NCBI GenBank assembly: GCA_037693485.1
Contig: CM075351.1
Coordinates: 102,194,001-102,258,000 of the forward strand
Reading direction: 5' to 3'
DNA: 64,000 bases
Origin: Kitagawia praeruptora
Taxonomy: Eukaryota > Streptophyta > Magnoliopsida > Apiales > Apiaceae
Shown: positions 57,449-64,000 of the stretch, piece after piece
Layout of the letters: each line of letters starts with the position of its first letter
Position numbering within the stretch: the first letter of the stretch is position 1
Notes under the pieces: generated by a model
The model's database searches: none
What the model saw: the letters and a program-made list of their open reading frames with translations, nothing else
Told to the model about the DNA's origin: nothing
Translations under genes and position numbers: made by a program

Positions 57449-60400
57449 TCAAATAAATAACCACCTATACAAATCTAAGTTAGCATGGTTAATGAACCAT
57501 TTCGAAGCAATAAGCCTAGCTTTAAGATCCATCATTATACCCTTGATCAACTTGTTTGGGCCTGAAACTCCTGAATCATGTAACCTTGCATTCCTTTCTC
57601 TCCAAACGTGGTAAGAGTAAATCTGTGCTACAAGAAAAGCCATATTACGATGAAAGATGTCAATTATGCCTTTCAAAGATAGCAAGATTTCAACCCACGA
57701 TGTTCCGTCGAAGTCGACCTTTAGCAATCCCGCCAGTTTCGAAAGGATAAACCTACTGTAAGGGCATTCCAGAAACAGGTGTGTCTCAGATTCAGAACCA
57801 GCAATACAGAAAAGACATTGCTGTGAAACTTCCAAACCAAAGGAGAAAAGTCTCTGCAAAGTAGGAAGACGACCATGGCAAAGAATCCATTCATGGTGAG
57901 CATACCGAAGCACCCTAAGCTTGTGCCAGACACACGTACTCCAAGAAACCGTCGTAGAAGAGACTCTAATGGAATCCCAAATATCCCAGGTTTTTAGTTT
58001 TCGAAGAGGCAAGCTATTTCAAATGATTGAATCAGCCACATTAAGATCAAACGTAGGATAGTTGAACTGCTCAAACAGGTTAGCCAAACCCGGGTTGAGG
58101 TGATGAATCCTGTTAGAAGGTCGAGGTAAAACCCACGCTCCCGTATTGATTATAGTGTTTACAGAAGCCTCAGAAGTACCATTTGCTTGAGCAATAATAG
58201 GATCATGGTTGCTTGTAGCCAGGCATTTAGCATCCCACCAAGGGTCGAACCAAAGAGAGGTGTTCAAGCCATTTCCAATTTTGAAGATCATGTATTGAAG
58301 AGCCATAGGACGTAACCTGAGGACGTTACGAACAATCCATGAACAGTCGTTGGGCATATGCATATTCCAGAAATGATTTTTCTTTAAAAAAGTAGAATTA
58401 ACCCACACAGGCCACAAGGCGTTGCTCTTACAAACAATACGGCATAAGTGGTGTAAAATTTGAGATTGATTCCAAACTTTTGAATTCTTAATACCCAGCC
58501 CGCCCTCTCCAGTTGGCATGCAAACTTTGTCCCAGCTAATTTTGACACCTCCTCGAGAACTGACATCTCCTTTCCATAAGAAACTAGTAAAAACTGATTT
58601 GAGTTTACCATGAACAGAGGTAGGAAGAACAAAGTGGTTACTCCAGAAAGATAGAACAGCTGTTAGGACTGACTTAATTAGTTGCACACGACCCGCAAAG
58701 GAAAGCAGCATAGAGGTCCAGCAAGAAATCCTGTTAGTAATCCTTTCTAGAAGAGGCTGACAGTCATTGTGGCTTAGGCGAGATGAAATTAAGGGAACCC
58801 CTAGAAAACGAACCGGGAGATTTCCATGTGCTATACCGAAAGATGAATCAAACCATCTAACAAAATCAGCGTCGCAGTTCCCGAAAAAAACTGTGCTCTT
58901 AGCAATGCTTGGAATTAAACCACTTGAAGAGGAAAAACGAGAGATGCAGTTCATGAGATGGGAAACAGAATCTCTATCACCATTTGAGAAAAGCAACACA
59001 TCATCGGCATAAAGAAGGTGCGTAAGTTTTAAATCTTTGCACTTCCAATGGTATTTAAAATCAGGTGGAGTCTTGGCAAGCATCGAAGACAGGATAGTCA
59101 TAGCAATCGAAAATATATATGGGGAGATAGGATCCCCTTGCCTGATGCCTTTTTTCCCTTTAAAAAAACCACACAGCGATCCATTTACCTTGACAGAGAA
59201 AGTAGTAGTAGAAATGCATAAATGAATCCAATTTATGAATTTATTTGGGAATTTCAACTTATGCAAAGCACCTAAAATGAAGTTCCAATTCAACGAATCG
59301 AACGCTTTGTGAAGATCAAGCTTCAACGCACACTTTGGAATACCACTGTCTCTATGATAACCTCGGAAAATTTCTTGGGCCATGAGAACATTGTCAGATA
59401 TATTGCGTCCTGGAATGAATGCAGATTGAGATTTGTCAATGATACTGGGCATTACCATCTTGAGACGGGATGCAAGAATTTTTGCAATACATTTGTAAGG
59501 AATAGAGCAGAGAGAGATAGGGCGATAATCTAGCATAGAATCTGGGGTGGTATTCTTTGGAATTAAAGCAATGCTAGTAGCATTAAGCGGCTTGAATAAG
59601 GACACATCTTCAAAAAAGCTCCTGACTGCCTCGCAAAAATTTGGACCCACCACGTCCCAAGCAGCTAAATAAAACTCAACAGTAAAGCCATCTGGCCCAG
59701 GGGACTTATTTCTTTTCATATGTTTTAGAGTTGCCAGAATTAACTCATTGGTGACTGGAGCTTCTAGTAAAGTTGCTTGAGTAGAGGAAATCGAAGCACA
59801 GTCGAAACTATCAAAATCAAAAGCTTGCATTTCGACAGAGGTGCCCAGGGTACCAGAAAAATAATCAACCGCCACCTTGGAGACATTTTTGTGCCCTGAA
59901 ACCAAAGCTCCATCACTGTTTTTAATGACCGACAGCTTATTAACATTCCTATTTGCCTTTGTTTGGTTGAAAAAGAATCGGTTATTTCCATCCCCCACAT
60001 GAAGCCATTTTACCCTTGATTTTTGGAGTAGGAATCGTTCCTCCTCGAGAAGAGCCTTTTCCAGATTTCCACAAGCCTGAGACTCTAACAGTAACATGTT
60101 TTGATTATCACAATCTAGAATATGCTTTTCTTGTAAGTCCGATAAAACAGCACGAGCAAGAACAACATTGTTGTGGACATCACCATGCTTCTTGTTTAAG
60201 GTGATTAAAGATTTTTTGACCTCTTTGAGCTTACGAAATAAAACTGCCATAGGATCCCCAAACCAGCAACTATCCCAGGCCTTAGTAACTGCTTCCTGAA
60301 AACCCTCCGCTTCAATCATAAAATTGAAGAATTGGAAAGGCTTAGAAATTTTCTCTAGCTGCAAAGGAATTGAGCAAGTTAGCGGGCAATGATCCATAAT

Positions 60401-61063
60401 TCCTCGATGATGCACCGTGACTGAAGCTTCGCTGAAGACATTAAACCAATCCATGTTTCCCAACATTCGATCTAATCTTTTTTGAATAAGATCATACCTC
60501 TTATTAGTCCAAGTGAATAACGAACCCACAGTTTTAATGTGACCAAGAGCACAGTTAGAAACACAATCAAGAAAAGATTGCATCCCCGATGTCCAATGTT
60601 CACGCCCCCCTTTAACTTCATTTAAAGAAAGAATGCAATTAAAGTCGCCATTTAAACACCATGGACCAGTGATATACCGATGAAGACGGTCAATTTCTGC
60701 CCACAGAGGTTCCCTCTCGTGAGGTTTGTTCAAGGCATAAACAAACGTTACAGTAAAAGCAATTTGTTTCTCCAGAAACGTAACAGAACAAGTGACTTGC
60801 TGAGAAGACTTCGATAAAGCCCTAACTGACCAGACTGTAGGGTCCCAACCAACCCATATACGACCGTACTCATGCTCATCATAATTAAAGAGCCAATGCC
60901 ACTTCTTGTTTATTCGTTTGGAGATAGCAACCGAATTCTGAACTCTGACTTTAGTTTCCACTAAACACATAAAAGTAATTTTATTATTTGAAATAAAATG
61001 AACTACCTCATCCTGATGGGTACTCTTATTGAGGCCTCTAACATTCCAAACTGAGAAATTCAT
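57449..61063 (-). pseudogene. LINE ORF2: endonuclease and reverse transcriptase, one stop codon
   Basis: The 1014-residue frame starts MNFSVWNVRGLNKSTHQDEV (AP endonuclease: CLVETKV, NGDFNCIL, MDHCPLTCSI) and continues with RT motifs LDYRPISLCSIPYKCIAKIL, SQSAFIPGRNISDNVLMAQE, LDLHKAFDSLNW, GIRQGDPISPYIFSIAM and HLLYADDVLLFS (catalytic YADD near residue 684). It stops at TGA 58019-58021. The same frame continues 58012-57449 with LRKLKTWDIWDSIR and the zinc-binding region (WILCHGRLPT, CLFCIAGSESETHLFLECPY), so a single nonsense codon separates the C-terminal domain. ORF2 nicks DNA and reverse transcribes the element RNA. The endonuclease and RT motifs look intact. Confidence 0.93.
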
Positions 61064-62895
61064 TAAAGGTGATGAAGGGTTGTTGGCGTACCAGCCAGCC
61101 TACTGCTTCTCTTGTGTGGAACGTGGATAAAACCTTCTGAATCAACGAGTTTTTTCTTGCTATGAGGTAATGATGATTGACTAGAAATCATTGATCGTGT
61201 TGGAGATTGGGCAAGTTTCTTTTGTTTTCCTGGAGAAGTATTAGTAAAATCGACAACCAAGTTGGTGATAACCCCTAAGCCATTGTCAGTAGCAATAGGA
61301 AGGCCGTCATCCGCCTGTTGGTTTACGAGCGTGTGATCAATATTTGCTGGTATTTTATCAAATTCCTCAAGATTGTCATCCCCTTTATTCAAGGCATAGT
61401 TTACACTATCCCTTTCGAGCATGCCATCCTCTTTATTCAGTTCCTCTATAATGGCGTCTTCGTCCATAACTACATCACATCCACAAAATGTCCCAACGGT
61501 GTAAGGAACCATCTCCATGCTGTTTAAGTAGTCATTCTTAGAAGGTGACACAGGGGAATTAGACGAACCAGAGACCCCATGCCTACTAGTAGAATTCTGA
61601 TCTTTTCTTGATTTTTTGGTAACCCTTTCTGGATTATTATTGCATCTGGCCAAGGAATGACCAAATGCTTGACAAAGACTGCAAGAGTAAGGTAACTCAC
61701 CATATTGGATTTCAATTTTCACTTCTTCAGTAGAGTTCGGCATAGGAACTCTAACAAAATCAGGTCGTGGAGCAGAGTATGCAAGGTCAACTTGAATCCC
61801 AGCGTACTTTAGTGGTTCGAACCTTGCTGTAGCTGCATCAAATTTTAGGGGTTGACCAACTGTTTTAGCAATCGAACTCAGAGCTTCCTTGAACCATAGT
61901 ATGTCAGGAACATCCACCAAACGAATCCAGCAAGGCACCTTATCAATAACATTGCGTTTGAATTTGCTGCCATGAGTCCAAGGCATCAAATACAAAGTTT
62001 TACCCCCCATTTGGATTGTATTTAATCCTAAGGCTGTGTTTTTCTCCTCTAGAGTGGCAAACCTAAAGGTATAATAACCTTTAGAATTGTAATAAACCCC
62101 TGTTAAACCTCGATTCCGCCAAAATCTCTGGGCTTGCTCCCTGATGTATTTAAAAGTGAAGGATCCTCCAATGAAATATCCAATTATACTCGTCTCCCAT
62201 TGCTTGTTTGCTCTCACAAAGAATTCATCAGGAAATTTAACTGTGGTAGTCCCATCTTCATTATAACTAATATCTGCTATCCCATCTGCAGGGGCCTCAT
62301 GAACCAAATTCCTAGTAACAATGTTGCTCCAAGTAACTGTCTTCTTTGCGAATTTAGGTCCATCAGTAGCAATCTCACCTTCCTCCAAAAGAGGCAATTG
62401 AATATCTCCCTCTTTAACTTGCGAAGAATTGACCTCATCAGGCGAACGAGTTGAAGGCTCGTGGCTAGATTTAGAGGAGGCTGCAATGGTAGGACCACTA
62501 GTAGGCAACTCAGTTCCATCATCAAGAATGAGTTGAATCTGATCTCGCATTCTTTGTTGGGCAGCAGGAGATAGAGGCTCCCCCATAACATAATCAGCCT
62601 CTAGTTGAAGCTGGGGATGCAAGTTAAAAGCAGGTAACAAAGGGGCTAAATAGTTGTGACCAATGAAGTTTGAGAACTCATCGGAATCCATGGATCCAGA
62701 GTGCTCAGAATTGCGTGAACCCATAAGAACAGATCGAGATAAAAAACAGTACGAAAGGGACGAGGAAGAGGAGAAGAGCAAGAAAAAGAGGAGCGTGTAG
62801 TCAGATGAGTACCTGAGAAGGAGAAGAAGGCGGTCAACGGTGACCGGGGAAGAGACATGAAGAAGCTGGAAGAGAGAGCATATTGAGATGTTCAT
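61063..62895 (-). CDS. LINE ORF1: DUF4283/zinc-knuckle RNA-binding protein
   Basis: A 610-residue frame. The central part (KTVTWSNIV, WETSIIGYFIGGSFTFKYIR, GLTGVYYNSKGYYTFRFATL, KVPCWIRLVDVPDILWFKEA) is the DUF4283 region of plant L1 ORF1. CSLCQAFGHSLARC follows, a CCHC zinc knuckle (C-x2-C-x4-H-x4-C). The likely start is one of the internal Met codons (MGSRNSEHSG, about 58 residues in), because the first residues are a low-complexity Leu/Ser translation of CT-rich leader. The C-terminus is acidic then basic. It should coat the element RNA. The stop TAA overlaps the ORF2 start by one base (TAATG). Confidence 0.9.
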   Translation of the reverse strand: MNISICSLFQLLHVSSPVTVDRLLLLLRYSSDYTLLFFLLFSSSSSLSYCFLSRSVLMGSRNSEHSGSMDSDEFSNFIGHNYLAPLLPAFNLHPQLQLEADYVMGEPLSPAAQQRMRDQIQLILDDGTELPTSGPTIAASSKSSHEPSTRSPDEVNSSQVKEGDIQLPLLEEGEIATDGPKFAKKTVTWSNIVTRNLVHEAPADGIADISYNEDGTTTVKFPDEFFVRANKQWETSIIGYFIGGSFTFKYIREQAQRFWRNRGLTGVYYNSKGYYTFRFATLEEKNTALGLNTIQMGGKTLYLMPWTHGSKFKRNVIDKVPCWIRLVDVPDILWFKEALSSIAKTVGQPLKFDAATARFEPLKYAGIQVDLAYSAPRPDFVRVPMPNSTEEVKIEIQYGELPYSCSLCQAFGHSLARCNNNPERVTKKSRKDQNSTSRHGVSGSSNSPVSPSKNDYLNSMEMVPYTVGTFCGCDVVMDEDAIIEELNKEDGMLERDSVNYALNKGDDNLEEFDKIPANIDHTLVNQQADDGLPIATDNGLGVITNLVVDFTNTSPGKQKKLAQSPTRSMISSQSSLPHSKKKLVDSEGFIHVPHKRSSRLAGTPTTLHHL

Positions 62896-62930
62896 CCTTG
62901 AGCAGTGCTACATATATCTGATCCGTGTTC

Positions 62931-63780
62931 TTGATGTGGCATGTTCCTTACCCTTATTAGTTATAGAACATAAATATTGGTCATCCAGTAGTACATTGAC
63001 AGTAGTACATTAAGAATATCTCTTTTTGGTTCTTGTAACAAACTTCAGTTGACATACTAGGTTATTCAACTTTGTCGGTTTTAGTTTATATATCAGTGTA
63101 GAAAAGATGAACCGTATACTCCAAAAAGTTTTGAAATTCAGGACCTTAATTTGTGTTTGGTTGGATGGAATCAAATAGGGTGGCGATGAACCAAAACTTT
63201 AACTGTTGTGACTTGTGCATAACTGCATAAGTTTTATCTTCGCTTACTCTATTTTTTTGGATGCAGACTAACCTTATAAGATACATTCCTTACAGTTTCG
63301 AATTAAGCAGTGATACCTTATTTTTACTCATAATCAGTTACAATTCTTATCATAGATATTGGACACTGTCATAAATTTCAATCTTACTCTTTTCATCCTT
63401 TTCTTTACCTTCTTTTCTCCATATAATACCCCCTCTAATCCATTTCAACCGTACTGACAACACAGAATTAGTCACAGATGTTTGTTTTACACAGTATTGT
63501 CTATAGGGAAAGCTGAATAAGATCCTGTCAGTATAGACAAGTTCTATGCCCTGTTCTTGGGCTAGCACCAAAAAATTATATGATTTGCTTTTAGTATTTT
63601 CGTATCTCATAGCTAGGCCACAAGCGGAGCTTCCTTGGGGGAAAACTGGGGTTATGGCCCATGGCAAAGAAATTGGTTGTCACTTGTATATGTATTCATT
63701 GCATATATTGCATAATATATAGTTCAATTTTTTTTTGTTTTGCCTGCTAAACTGTTTTACCTAATTAATATATTGATGGT
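62931..63780. other. Intron-like sequence right of the LINE
   Basis: No coding sequence can be supported. A GC-richer segment near 63612-63668 (GCTAGGCCACAAGCGG, CTTGGGGGAAAACTGGGG) is open on both strands but matches nothing I know. Confidence 0.3.
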
Positions 63781-63782
63781 GT

Positions 63783-64000
63783 TTGTTATAGTTTGAATAT
63801 ATATGTGTGTAAGGATGTGAAATTTGCTTTTGTTTTAATTGGGATATATGGTGAGGTTATTGCAGCGCATTCGAGTTTGGATGGATATGTGGCGCATTGG
63901 TTTGGATTAAATCAGTCAAAGTATCAGTGGGCTTTGTATGATTACTCCGAGTCCAAAGGAGGAGTGGTAAGCTTCTTTGGCCTTTTCTATAAGTCTTTTT
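63783..64000 (+). pseudogene. Second copy of the unrecognised gene's third exon and its flanks
   Basis: 63866-63966 is a 101-bp copy of 56625-56725 with about five changes, reading HSSLDGYVAHWFGLNQSKYQ then WALYDYSESKGGV, with the same TTGCAG acceptor and GTAAGC donor. Similarity extends into both introns (TTAATTGGGATATATGGTGA on the left, AAGCTTCTTTGGCCTTT on the right) and reaches the window edge. It may be an exon duplication or the start of a second gene copy; upstream exons are not present within the window. Confidence 0.6.

Larger units (their letters stand above)
57303..62930 (-). mobile_element. Near-full-length L1-type LINE, antisense to the flanking gene
   Basis: On the minus strand: a CT-rich 5' region (about 62700-62930), ORF1 (62895-61063), ORF2 (61063-57449), a short 3' untranslated region with TATAAAATATATTTAGC and a poly(A) tail (the T run at about 57303-57314). 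Order and domains are those of plant L1 elements. The 5' border is uncertain and I could not find a target duplication. It lies between two copies of the same exon (56625 and 63866). Confidence 0.88.

Overview
This window is plant nuclear DNA, most likely from a flowering plant and probably a eudicot. It has spliceosomal introns, long AT-rich spacers, (TA)n and (CT)n tracts, and plant transposon families: CACTA, MULE, Stowaway, Helitron, Ty3/gypsy, and L1-type and RTE-type LINEs. I see no bacterial, organellar or viral gene layout and no CRISPR array. No intact host gene can be supported. The host-like coding sequence is all fragments or pseudogenes.

Layout. 1-1110 is the right end of a CACTA element (ends TAGTG) carrying two exons of a leucine-rich-repeat receptor gene and an array of GACGTGGC boxes. 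It sits in a tandem array of about 173-bp units (1111-3135). 3180-10363 is the right-hand part of a second CACTA element: a CT-rich leader, a decayed multi-exon gene ending in an Ulp1/C48 protease domain (4009-9076, split by a MULE-like insertion at 4418-5854), and a subterminal repeat region ending TAGTG at 10363. 11558-13443 is a chain of short elements inserted one after another in (TA)n, ending with a Stowaway MITE that holds a mini-CACTA. 13718-14149 is a broken type I MADS-box gene. 17157-31951 is a full-length CACTA element with matching termini and a 3-bp target duplication. It holds a transposase gene (one stop codon), a spliced gene ending in an Ulp1-like protease with its catalytic residues present, and two captured antisense host fragments: lysine-ketoglutarate reductase/saccharopine dehydrogenase and a DEAD-box RNA helicase.

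To the right lie a 5'-truncated RTE LINE (32333-33019), a gypsy LTR remnant (34390-36498), two Helitrons joined head to tail (38202-40941), a gypsy element with matching LTRs but nearly all of pol missing (41077-48888), two exons of a TOPLESS-related corepressor gene (48998-49348), and a second LTR element with no coding capacity (49775-54140). At 54905 another CACTA-type terminus begins. Inside it is a small unrecognised plant gene whose third exon occurs twice (56625 and 63866), on either side of an antisense L1-type LINE (about 57303-62930).

The genes do not form a host pathway. The window records nested transposition with repeated capture of host gene pieces. The two CACTA-associated Ulp1 genes are homologous, one decayed and one better preserved.
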